Shown here one piece after another: positions 25,597 to 33,876 of a stretch of 64,000 nucleotides of DNA. Positions within the stretch are counted from its first letter, which is position 1; the number at the start of each line of letters is the position of its first letter. The DNA is from an uncultured Alphaproteobacteria bacterium. GTDB taxonomy: Bacteria; Pseudomonadota; Alphaproteobacteria; Rhodobacterales; Rhodobacteraceae. The position numbers were made by a program, and so were the translations under genes. The stretch lies in the NCBI GenBank assembly GCA_902596605.1, contig CACJUU010000008.1:1-64000 (forward strand), in the 5' to 3' direction. The notes beneath the pieces were generated by a model, which ran no database searches, was not told the DNA's origin, and was given only the letters and a program-made list of their open reading frames with translations.

Positions 25597-27668
25597 TTTT
25601 AAACTCTTTTAAAAGCATTGATCGTTTTTTTAAGGCAAAATCAGTCGTTTTTATCGGTGGCAAAGACATATTTGTTCCCATAAGGGAGTTAAAAAGAAGA
25701 GGTTATAAGGGGAAAATATTTGTTGTTAACCCGACCAGAAAGAAAATCGATAATTATAAATGTTTAAGAAAGGTTTCTGACCTCCCGTTGAGTCCGGATG
25801 CTGCGTTCATCGCTGTGCCTGCTAAAGAGGTAATTTCAACTGTAAGAGCTCTTAAAGCCATTAAGTGCAAGGGAATAGTATGTTATTCGGCAGGGTTTAA
25901 AGAAATCGGTAAGACTGGAAAATACCTTGAGGATAGACTTATTAAGGAATGCGGTGATACTCCATTAATTGGGCCTAATTGTTATGGATTTATTAATTTT
26001 TGTGACAACCTTGCACTTTGGCCATTTTCACACAAAGGCAAACATTGCAAAAAGGGAATTGCGCTTATTACTCAAAGTGGAATGCTATCATCAGATATTA
26101 TTATGGCGACTAGATCACTTCCAATTAGCTTTATGGTATCCGCGGGGAACCAAGCTGTAACAAAAATTGAAGACTTAATTCAATATTTCAGCAAAAAGAC
26201 AAATGTGTCCTGCATTGCTATACACATCGAAGGAATTTCTGATTTAACTAGATTTGTGGAGGCCTCAAAATTTTCATTTAATGCAGGAAAACCTATTATT
26301 GTTTACAAATCTGGTAAATCACAAATTGGTAAAAGGATTGCTAAAAGCCATACCGGATCTCTTTCTGGAAATAATGAAATGTATTCAGCACTTTTTAAGC
26401 AATTGGCTATCACGGAAGTGCATGACCCAATACAATTACTTGAAACAGCTAAATTATTTAGTATTTCGTGTCCAATAAAAACAAATAAAATTTTAGCACT
26501 TACCTGTTCTGGTGGTGGAGCTGCGATGGTTGCAGATAACGCAGAAGATTTAGAATTAAAGTTACCAAACTTTAGAAAAAGTCAGAAAAAATCACTGGAC
26601 AAAGTGTTACCAAAAATAGCAACGATATCAAACCCCTTGGATTACACAACTCCCATATGGGGTATTCCAGAAAAGACAGGTCCAGTATTTAAAAACGCAT
26701 TGAAAAACGACTATTCCACAGCAATTTTGGTACAGGATTTTCCTCATACGCAAATAAACGATACTGAACAACTCTATTTAAACGATACAAAGGCTTTTAT
26801 AGATGAGAGTAAACTCGTTGGACTTACTCCCATTATCTGTTCAACTCTGCCTGAAAATATAAATGAAAATGTTGGCAATAAGATTTTGAGGTTAGGCGGT
26901 GTCCCAATGCAGGGCATATATAACTGTTTAAACGCAGTAAGACACCTTCTAGATTACAATAATTTCAGTGATAAAAAAGAGTTACAAAAATTTAAGCTAG
27001 CACAACGCAAAAATGATAAATTTCTAAACGCAAACGAGTACCAAGGAAAAATTAGTATCAAAGCACAAGGAATAAAGGTTCCCAATGCTCAGCTTGTAAA
27101 AAATATAAAAGATTTACAAAAAGTAAAAATTAAATTTCCAATCGCTTTAAAGTTTACTAGCTCAAAAATTTTACATAAGACCGAGTTAGGAGCTGTTAAA
27201 TTAAACATTAATAGTCGAAAGGAGCTCGTATCAAAATATCATGAAATTAAAAAATCATTGGGCTTACAGGCGATTAATAATGGTATATTTTTTATTGAAG
27301 AAATGCTTCCAGCTCCAATTGCAGAAATGTTTTTAAGCATTCGAAGTGACAAAACATTTGGTAATGTATTAGTTGTTGGTATGGGAGGAGCATTAACTGA
27401 ATTATACAGGGATACAAAAACTTTTATATTACCTGTATCAAAAAAATATATTTCACAAGAAATTAAAAAAATGAAATTTTTCAATTTAATCAATGGCTAT
27501 CGCAATAATAGTAAAGTAAATTTAAACATGATTATAAATGAAATATTTAAAATAGCAGATATTCATAGCCAAGAAGAAAATGGGTGCGAATCAATAGAGA
27601 TAAATCCGTTTTTTATATACGAAGAGAGCATGATAGCAGCTGATTGTGTTTTAAGTCGAAAAATATAA
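25593..27668 (+). CDS. ADP-forming acyl-CoA synthetase, probable gamma-butyrobetaine/carnitine-CoA ligase
   Basis: A 691-residue single-chain NDP-forming acyl-CoA synthetase. Domains in order are a CoA-binding Rossmann domain (about 1-130), two succinyl-CoA-synthetase-like domains (to about 430) and an ATP-grasp domain (about 470-691). The phospho-histidine is H253 in KSHTGSLSG. The N-terminal domain and the ATP-grasp part are both complete. Genes of this type stand in for CaiB/CaiC in some aerobic carnitine loci, so here it would activate gamma-butyrobetaine, crotonobetaine or carnitine. It starts inside the previous gene's stop (ATGA) and ends 4 nt before the convergent transporter operon. 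Confidence 0.83.
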   Translation: MILNSFKSIDRFFKAKSVVFIGGKDIFVPIRELKRRGYKGKIFVVNPTRKKIDNYKCLRKVSDLPLSPDAAFIAVPAKEVISTVRALKAIKCKGIVCYSAGFKEIGKTGKYLEDRLIKECGDTPLIGPNCYGFINFCDNLALWPFSHKGKHCKKGIALITQSGMLSSDIIMATRSLPISFMVSAGNQAVTKIEDLIQYFSKKTNVSCIAIHIEGISDLTRFVEASKFSFNAGKPIIVYKSGKSQIGKRIAKSHTGSLSGNNEMYSALFKQLAITEVHDPIQLLETAKLFSISCPIKTNKILALTCSGGGAAMVADNAEDLELKLPNFRKSQKKSLDKVLPKIATISNPLDYTTPIWGIPEKTGPVFKNALKNDYSTAILVQDFPHTQINDTEQLYLNDTKAFIDESKLVGLTPIICSTLPENINENVGNKILRLGGVPMQGIYNCLNAVRHLLDYNNFSDKKELQKFKLAQRKNDKFLNANEYQGKISIKAQGIKVPNAQLVKNIKDLQKVKIKFPIALKFTSSKILHKTELGAVKLNINSRKELVSKYHEIKKSLGLQAINNGIFFIEEMLPAPIAEMFLSIRSDKTFGNVLVVGMGGALTELYRDTKTFILPVSKKYISQEIKKMKFFNLINGYRNNSKVNLNMIINEIFKIADIHSQEENGCESIEINPFFIYEESMIAADCVLSRKI

Positions 27669-27672
27669 GATC

Positions 27673-28716
27673 CTATTTATATTTTTCTTTATTTCTAGAA
27701 GCTTTCTCTCTGAAAAGTGCACCTATAGCTGCGTCTAATGTGACTTTTCCTATTTTTTTACCTTTATCATCGACGACGCTACACTCATTGTTCTTTTCAT
27801 TATTTAAGACCTTTAAAGCGTCTTCGAGAGAACAAGAGCTATCTAAAGAAGTGCCTTTACTACTACCTTTTTGCATAATGGATTTAACTTCAATTACTTT
27901 CCCACGGTTAATATCTTTAATGAAATCAGAGATATAGTCATCAGCTGGCTTCATAATTATTTGTTGAGGATCACCTTTTTGAATAATCTTTCCATCCCTC
28001 AATATTGCAATGTTATCTCCAATTCTGAGCGCTTCATCTAAATCGTGCGTAATAAAGATAATTGTCTTATGTAAATCTTTTTGAAGTTCTAAAAGAATAT
28101 TTTGCATGTCAGTTCTTATTAAAGGGTCTAAGGCTGAAAATGCCTCATCCATCAATAATATGGGAGCATCTGTTGCCAATGCTCTAGCCAAACCAACTCT
28201 CTGTTGCATACCACCGGAGAGTTGAGCAGGATATCTTTCCTCAAAACCTGATAATCCCACACTCTCAATCCACTTATGGCTTTTCTCCTTCGCTATACTT
28301 TCTTGCTCTCCTTGGATGGTCAGGCCATACGCAACGTTTTGCGCTACTGTTTTATGCGGTAATAGAGCAAACTTTTGAAAAACCATAGACGTCTTCTTTC
28401 GCCTGAATTCACGCAACTGAAGTTGTGACATGGAAAGAATATCCTCGTCATCTACGGTAATTGCGCCTGCTGTAGGTTCAATCAAACGATTGATATGTCT
28501 TATAAGAGTTGACTTTCCAGAGCCTGATAGTCCCATAATCACTTGTATTCTTTGTTCAGGAATATCTAAATTAATATTGTTTAGTCCAAGGACATGACTA
28601 TGATTATCCAATAGCTCCTGTTTTGACATTCCATCTTTTACAGGATCTATAAAAGATTTACCTCTAGGACCAAAGATTTTATAGAGATTTTCTATTTTAA
28701 GCTTCGTTTTACTCAT
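27673..28716 (-). CDS. proV: Quaternary-amine ABC transporter ATPase (ProV-like)
   Basis: A 347-residue ABC ATPase from the ATG 28716, which overlaps the permease stop by 8 nt. Walker A is GLSGSGKST, the signature LSGGMQQR and Walker B ILLMDEAFSALDP. The N-terminal YKIFG and the 60-residue stretch before Walker A are as in ProV of glycine betaine/proline transporters. The C-terminal CBS-type regulatory region is short (about 100 residues), shorter than the tandem CBS pair of E. coli ProV. It energises the ProW permease; by position, the cargo is likely carnitine, gamma-butyrobetaine or glycine betaine. Confidence 0.9.
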   Translation of the reverse strand: MSKTKLKIENLYKIFGPRGKSFIDPVKDGMSKQELLDNHSHVLGLNNINLDIPEQRIQVIMGLSGSGKSTLIRHINRLIEPTAGAITVDDEDILSMSQLQLREFRRKKTSMVFQKFALLPHKTVAQNVAYGLTIQGEQESIAKEKSHKWIESVGLSGFEERYPAQLSGGMQQRVGLARALATDAPILLMDEAFSALDPLIRTDMQNILLELQKDLHKTIIFITHDLDEALRIGDNIAILRDGKIIQKGDPQQIIMKPADDYISDFIKDINRGKVIEVKSIMQKGSSKGTSLDSSCSLEDALKVLNNEKNNECSVVDDKGKKIGKVTLDAAIGALFREKASRNKEKYK

Positions 28717-29599
28717 GCTCTTTTCCGTACCGATGAGCCTGAAGTCTTTGTCCGTATCGCTGTGATACCCTATCAAAAATTATTGCCAACGCGACAATTG
28801 CTAAACCGTTCATCAAGCCGAGAGTTAAATATTGATTTTGAACAGCTTGCAGAACCGGCATACCTAATCCTTTTACACCGATCATTGAAGCTATAACAAC
28901 CATTGCAAGCGCCATCATGATAGTTTGGTTTACTCCAGCAAAAATATTTGGTAATGCCAAGGGGATTTGAACCGAAAAGAGCTTTTGTCTGTAGCTAGAG
29001 CCAAAAGCATCTGCAGCCTCAAGAATCTCTTTATCCACTAACCTTATGCCTAGATTAGTTAAACGAATTATTGGAGGTATCGCGTATACACAAACAGCTA
29101 TCAAGCCTGGCACTCTTCCAATTCCTAAAAGCATTACCACCGGCAACAAATATACGAAGATTGGAATAGTTTGCATTAAATCTAAGATTGGCGTTATTGC
29201 ACTTTGCACACGATCATAGCGTGACATTAGTATTCCAATTGGGATTCCGACGGCTATACAAATGAGTGTAGAGACAGATATTAATGAAATAGTTGCCATC
29301 ATATCTTTCCACATTCCGAAATAACCAATTAACATAAAAGAAACTACAGATCCTAAAGCTAGCTTCCAGCTTCTAGATCCAAGATAGGCAAGTCCCGCAA
29401 CAATTATAAGTATTATTGGCCATGGTGTAGCTATTAAGAGTTTTTCTAACCACACTAAGAAGAAATAAAGAGGATCAAAGAATGCTTCAATAGCATCTCC
29501 ATTTGACCTAGACCATTCTCTAAAAGATCCATCAATACCTTTTTTCAAATCTCTTAAGTCTCGTTTGCCTAAGCTTGGAAACTCTGCCAACCAATCCAT
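28709..29599 (-). CDS. proW: Quaternary-amine ABC transporter permease (ProW-like)
   Basis: A 296-residue inner-membrane permease. Hydrophobic segments begin near residue 50 and continue to the C-terminus, about seven in all, with the EAA-type loop ILEAADAFGSSYRQKLFSVQIPLALPNI near 200-228. The N-terminal cytosolic/soluble region of about 45 residues is typical for ProW. The gene lies between the binding-protein gene and the ATPase gene, downstream of a strong intrinsic terminator at 29624-29658, so it is probably expressed at a lower level than the binding protein. Confidence 0.9.
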   Translation of the reverse strand: MDWLAEFPSLGKRDLRDLKKGIDGSFREWSRSNGDAIEAFFDPLYFFLVWLEKLLIATPWPIILIIVAGLAYLGSRSWKLALGSVVSFMLIGYFGMWKDMMATISLISVSTLICIAVGIPIGILMSRYDRVQSAITPILDLMQTIPIFVYLLPVVMLLGIGRVPGLIAVCVYAIPPIIRLTNLGIRLVDKEILEAADAFGSSYRQKLFSVQIPLALPNIFAGVNQTIMMALAMVVIASMIGVKGLGMPVLQAVQNQYLTLGLMNGLAIVALAIIFDRVSQRYGQRLQAHRYGKEHE

Positions 29600-29623
29600 T
29601 AGGGACCCTTTTTTAACAAAATT

Positions 29624-29658
29624 AAAAAAAAGGTCGCCTCAGTTACCCAAGACGACCT
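29624..29658 (-). terminator. Intrinsic terminator/attenuator between proX and proWV
   Basis: On the minus strand an 8-bp stem (AGGTCGTC pairing with GGCGACCT, one T-G wobble) with a 12-nt loop is followed by a run of eight T. It starts 17 nt after the proX stop and ends 25 nt before the proW start. Seen directly in the sequence. Partial read-through would give more binding protein than membrane complex, a known need for ABC importers; that function is inferred. Confidence 0.85.
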
Positions 29659-29674
29659 AAATAAAAGTATATCC

Positions 29675-30679
29675 TTAAAGAGATTCCTTAACCTTCTTAG
29701 CAACGTCTGCAGACACCCAAGGTGTCCATACATCTTCATATTCGATTAAGAACTCAACAGCTGCGTCTGGACCATTAGCTTGGTTATCTTCCATATATAC
29801 CAACATTTTGTTCATTATTGGACCTGGAAAAATACGTTTCGCAAAATAACCCATAGCATCTGCGCCAGCAGACTCTTTGAAATTTGTAGTCACAATAGTG
29901 TGAACTTCTGACTTAGTCCAAGCCGATGGCTTAGGATCAGCACAGTCTTGTTCTGCTTTTGCAATACAACCATCCCAGTTCTCTGCACCAGCAAATGGAA
30001 CTCCAAACGGAACAAGCTGCATATTAAATTTTCCGATGGGAGCTGTTGGAGCCCAATAGTACCCAAACCAGTTGTCTCCTCTTTGCACAGCTTTTGCCAT
30101 TGATGCATCAAGACCAGCTTGTGAACCTGGGTCAATTAAGATCCAGCCTTTATCTTCCATTTTAAACGCTCTAAAGAGGTTTATGTTTGATAGTTGGCAA
30201 CCCCATCCTGCAGGGCATCCAATGAATTCACCTTTTGAAGGATCCTCTTTTGCTGGGAATAGATCTGGTCTTTCAAGAATATCTAAAACAGTCTTTAGAC
30301 CTGGGTTCTTTGTGAGCACGTAATCTGGAACCCACCATCCTTCTCCAAGGTCAGTGATTGGCATTTCTCTTGCTGAATGCAATCTTCCTTCGTCCATTGC
30401 CTTGAAAAGTGGTTCCCTTACGGCGTTTATCCATAATTCGGCAGCAACATCAGGTTGACCCTTCTCATTCATAGACGCAAAAGTCGTAGTAGTTGCACCG
30501 GCAACCATTTCGATTTCACAGCCATAGCCCTCTTCAAGGATAATTTTATCGACATTTGCCATTAGTGTAGCTGATGGCCAGTTCATATCAGCCATAGAAA
30601 TTGATCCACATGCCGCATAGACATTTGTGGCTAAAGCCATGGTGCCAGCAACGACAGTTGACATCAAAAATTTATACAT
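29675..30679 (-). CDS. proX: Glycine betaine/carnitine-type ABC transporter substrate-binding protein (ProX-like)
   Basis: A 334-residue periplasmic binding protein with a signal peptide cleaved near residue 22 (ATNVYA-A). It has the OpuAC/ProX fold features CGSISMADMNWPSA, the ELWINAVREP stretch and tryptophans in GDNWFGYYWAP and EDVWTPWV that can form the aromatic cage for a quaternary ammonium group. Four or more cysteines suggest disulfides. AAGGAAAGAG precedes the ATG. As the first gene of proXWV, facing the carnitine catabolic operon, it probably binds carnitine, gamma-butyrobetaine or betaine; the exact ligand is not visible. Confidence 0.9.
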   Translation of the reverse strand: MYKFLMSTVVAGTMALATNVYAACGSISMADMNWPSATLMANVDKIILEEGYGCEIEMVAGATTTTFASMNEKGQPDVAAELWINAVREPLFKAMDEGRLHSAREMPITDLGEGWWVPDYVLTKNPGLKTVLDILERPDLFPAKEDPSKGEFIGCPAGWGCQLSNINLFRAFKMEDKGWILIDPGSQAGLDASMAKAVQRGDNWFGYYWAPTAPIGKFNMQLVPFGVPFAGAENWDGCIAKAEQDCADPKPSAWTKSEVHTIVTTNFKESAGADAMGYFAKRIFPGPIMNKMLVYMEDNQANGPDAAVEFLIEYEDVWTPWVSADVAKKVKESL

Positions 30680-30936
30680 ATCTCTTTCCTTCCATTTTAG
30701 GTCATACGTTAAAGACCAAGATTTGTTTATAGTAAGGCTACCCGTTTCATTGAGCGCTTGTCAATAGCAACAACCTTTTTTGTAGCGAGCTTTACAATTG
30801 AGGCCACACTTTCATTCAATTATTGAACTAGTCCTTTAAAAATGCTTGAAAAAACGCCGGTTTGTTGTATCGTAATCAATGAGGTCGGTCGCTAGCCCTC
30901 TATAAAAAAAGGCCTTAAATGTTTTCGGAGGCTGTA

Positions 30937-31194
30937 GTGGCATTGTTCAACTTAATATTATCCAAGCTTAACAGTAAAAAACCTGTTTATAATGTAGGTC
31001 AGAGGCTGTATTCAAAAACAAAACGCAAGGCCCTCTTCTTGGAAAAGGAAATCTTTGTAAATGAGATAAAGCATTTTCGCGTGAGCATTGAGGGGTCACC
31101 GATAAAAAAAGCCGTAATTTTAAGTGAAAACGCTTTACAAAAAGACCAATACAAAGCTCTTGAAAATAAATCTAAGACAGAAACACTGCTTTGA
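30937..31194 (+). CDS. Small uncharacterised protein (85 aa)
   Basis: A short basic reading frame. I choose GTG 30937 because GGAGG sits 5 nt upstream; an ATG at 30919 would extend it by six residues. The product is rich in Lys, Leu and Ser, with no membrane helix or known motif, and would be cytosolic. The good ribosome site and the otherwise empty 545-base space between proX and the acyl-CoA ligase make it plausible, but no homologue comes to mind. It is the only evidence of coding between 30680 and 31224; the remaining 257 bases before it are AT-rich and include the proX promoter region. Confidence 0.45.
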   Translation: MALFNLILSKLNSKKPVYNVGQRLYSKTKRKALFLEKEIFVNEIKHFRVSIEGSPIKKAVILSENALQKDQYKALENKSKTETLL

Positions 31195-31224
31195 TTTTCT
31201 TTGTCTTTTAAGCCTAATTTATAC

Positions 31225-32856
31225 TTAACGATCAGGAGTCAGCAATATAACGTCATCTGTTAGACCTTCCTTTCTGACATCTACCTTACTTAACTTCCCA
31301 GACCCAGTTTTTCTGATACTATCTACAAATCTGATATACTTTGGAACAGCAAACCGAGGTAACTTTTCTTGACAAAATAGCAGAAATTTATCGTTATCTA
31401 TTTTGTCTTCTTTATTTTTTACAATACAAACGAGGACTTCATCTTCACCGCCTGATTTTTCCGTTTTTACCCCTATTGCTGCACTTTCATCTACTTGCGG
31501 GTATGAATTAATAACTTGTTCCAACTCAAAAGCAGAAATGTTCTCACCTCTACGCCTAATGCAGTCCTTTATCCTATCAAAATAATGCATCCTTCCCTTT
31601 TCGTCAAAATAGCATGCATCGCCTGTATGAAACCATAAATTTCGCCAAGCCTCGACAGTTTTCTCTGGCATTTTATAGTAACCCGCTGAAAAAATTCCTG
31701 GGTGTTTAGGCCTAATTAGTAATTCTCCAACTTTATTTACAGGCAGAGTTTCATCATTCTCTGGATCAGCAATTCTGACTTCATATAATTCATTTACTGG
31801 GTAACCAGCACGCCCTGGAACACAAGTCTCTTCATTAAGTGAAGCCCAAAAACTCATGCCGCTCTCAGTCATCCCGAAACCTTGCAAAAACTTAATATTA
31901 AAACGTTTTTCAAAATCTTTTCCCCATTCACCGATAGGAACGGCACTAACTAATCTTAATGAATGATTTTTATCTTCCTTGCTCTCCTCCGTGCTATAAA
32001 CAAACTCAGGCATGACACCAAGTAGATGTGTTGTTGTCGCTTTTGAGATTTGAACGTCACTTAACCATCGATTGGGGCTAAATCTTTCTACGCAATAAAC
32101 ACTCATGCCCGCATATAGAGCTGCGAAGCACTGAATACTTAGTGCGTTAATATGGAATAACGGCATGCAGATATACTGTGTGTCTCTATCAGAAAACTCA
32201 GCAACCTCAGCACTTATAATTGCGTAAGAAAAGAAGTGTCCATGAGGCAACAAGACACCTTTAGACGGACCAGTGGTTCCAGACGTATACATTATCGCAC
32301 AAATTTTATGAATTGAAGCAGTTTCTAGTAAACTTATTTCGCTATCATTAATGATATTATCTAAGCACGATTGAAAGTTTAAAATCTCTTCGGCATGAAG
32401 AGCCGTTGGCAATGATTTTTTATCAAAAGACTTAGTTACTATAGTACCCCTCAGTTGGTTTTTTTGTGACTTTATATCTTTAAACACCTCCAATAAAGTA
32501 TTATCTATTATAGATATTTTTGGCTCGCAATTAAGAAACTGGTGCTCTAAGAATTGCCCTCTTAATTCTGTATTTATCGGGACAAAAATAGCTCCAATCT
32601 TCATTACAGCAAATAGAGAAATAAGAAACTCTGGACTATTTTTTAAAAAACAAAAGACATTTTCATCTTCTTTAAGTCCGATATCTAAAAGTTTATAAGC
32701 AAATTTGTCTGACTGCTCGTCAAGCAATTTAAACGAAAGAGAAGTGCCGGAGTCAAATCTAATGAATTCTTTGTCCCCATATTCAGACGCTCTGATCTTT
32801 AACAACTTCAAAATATTCCAGTTGGATTTCTCAGCAAAAACACCTCTTTCTTTCAT
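31225..32856 (-). CDS. AMP-forming acyl-CoA ligase, CaiC-like
   Basis: A 543-residue adenylate-forming enzyme from the ATG 32856, with GGAG 7 nt upstream (a longer start at 32874 has no such site). The P-loop is YTSGTTGPSKG; the A5 motif GFGMTESG, A7 FHTGD and A8 hinge DRIKDCIRRRGENIS are present, as is the C-terminal lysine motif near KTGSGKLSK. The MPLFHINAL and IKDCIRRRGEN patterns recall E. coli CaiC (crotonobetaine/carnitine-CoA ligase). Being close to the carnitine locus it could be a second route to the CoA esters, but a general acyl-CoA ligase cannot be ruled out. Confidence 0.75.
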   Translation of the reverse strand: MKERGVFAEKSNWNILKLLKIRASEYGDKEFIRFDSGTSLSFKLLDEQSDKFAYKLLDIGLKEDENVFCFLKNSPEFLISLFAVMKIGAIFVPINTELRGQFLEHQFLNCEPKISIIDNTLLEVFKDIKSQKNQLRGTIVTKSFDKKSLPTALHAEEILNFQSCLDNIINDSEISLLETASIHKICAIMYTSGTTGPSKGVLLPHGHFFSYAIISAEVAEFSDRDTQYICMPLFHINALSIQCFAALYAGMSVYCVERFSPNRWLSDVQISKATTTHLLGVMPEFVYSTEESKEDKNHSLRLVSAVPIGEWGKDFEKRFNIKFLQGFGMTESGMSFWASLNEETCVPGRAGYPVNELYEVRIADPENDETLPVNKVGELLIRPKHPGIFSAGYYKMPEKTVEAWRNLWFHTGDACYFDEKGRMHYFDRIKDCIRRRGENISAFELEQVINSYPQVDESAAIGVKTEKSGGEDEVLVCIVKNKEDKIDNDKFLLFCQEKLPRFAVPKYIRFVDSIRKTGSGKLSKVDVRKEGLTDDVILLTPDR

Positions 32857-32890
32857 AATAAAACTCCGTACCACAAAATAGCTTTAATTA

Positions 32891-33763
32891 TTATTTTATT
32901 AATTTGTCGGTGTTAGAATACAGTGCATTATATACTACAGCAAAGCAAATTAAAGATCCTCCCAGAATGGTATTGAGTAAAACCTCTTCTCCAATAAAAA
33001 TCCATACCCAAACCGGTCCCAAAAATACCTCTCCAAGCATTAATATGGTTAGTTGCGTTGCAGGAACAAATTTTGAGCCTAAAGTATATAAAACAAGGCC
33101 ACCACCTACCTGGAAGACACCTAAGATGAAAATAATGAAGAAATCTTTGCTGATAAGCTGAAAACTATAATTTGAAAACAATATAATTAAGAAAGCAACA
33201 GAGGATGCGATGATCCCAGAAGCGAAAACAGATGGCAACATTTGCATATGTTTGTTTAGTCTTAGATTAATAGTAAAAAAAGAAAAGCCGATGGCTGAAA
33301 TAATAGCGGATAAGTTTCCTTTCCAATCACCGCCACCAAAATCACCCCAAATCATAATAACGACGCCGGTAAAAGCAATGGCAATGGACAGCAATGTTTT
33401 GGATGATATTGTTTCTTTTAGAAATATTGGTGACAAAATAGCTGTAAATATTGGGGCACAAGCAAATAATATAAGAGCATTTGCTGCTGATGTAGTTAAT
33501 AAAGCGTAAATTCCTCCTATATATGCAAAAAATAGTGCAGTACCACCAGACAAGTAAGACAACCAGTTTCTTAAAAGAAGAAAAAAGTTAAACCTGAAAA
33601 AAAAATGGAGCAAAAACCCAATAAAAATTGAAATAAAAATTGAACGGAAAAATAATATTTCAAACGCATTGGCCTGCTCAATGCTCTTGATACTTAATCC
33701 TATAGTGGACCAAAGTATTCCTGCGGTAACAGCTAAAAGAATACCAAAACTCTTATCTGTCAT
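32891..33763 (-). CDS. DMT/EamA family transporter
   Basis: A 290-residue membrane protein with ten predicted hydrophobic segments in two repeats of the EamA fold (first GILWSTIGLSIK, second about residue 150 onward). Such proteins export metabolites or amino acids; substrate unknown. It ends 35 nt upstream of the CaiC-like gene on the same strand and may share its transcript. Its start is 113 bases from the divergent glutamate dehydrogenase gene; that gap must hold both promoters, though I see no clear consensus. Confidence 0.85.
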   Translation of the reverse strand: MTDKSFGILLAVTAGILWSTIGLSIKSIEQANAFEILFFRSIFISIFIGFLLHFFFRFNFFLLLRNWLSYLSGGTALFFAYIGGIYALLTTSAANALILFACAPIFTAILSPIFLKETISSKTLLSIAIAFTGVVIMIWGDFGGGDWKGNLSAIISAIGFSFFTINLRLNKHMQMLPSVFASGIIASSVAFLIILFSNYSFQLISKDFFIIFILGVFQVGGGLVLYTLGSKFVPATQLTILMLGEVFLGPVWVWIFIGEEVLLNTILGGSLICFAVVYNALYSNTDKLIK

Positions 33764-33876
33764 AGTCTTCTAAAATTTGCAATATTCTCATTAATCTTTT
33801 CTCATATAGACAAAGAATCTCTAATAGCTTTAAGTAATAAAGTAAACATGTTAATCTTTCCGTAGGGGAAATTGAA

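Noticed and set aside
30735..30764. Possible sigma-70 promoter for proX: TTGACA on the minus strand at 30764-30759 with TAGCCT 18 nt later
   Set aside because: The -35 is perfect but the -10 matches the consensus in only three positions, and a TATAAA-like element is at the wrong distance; not enough to annotate.
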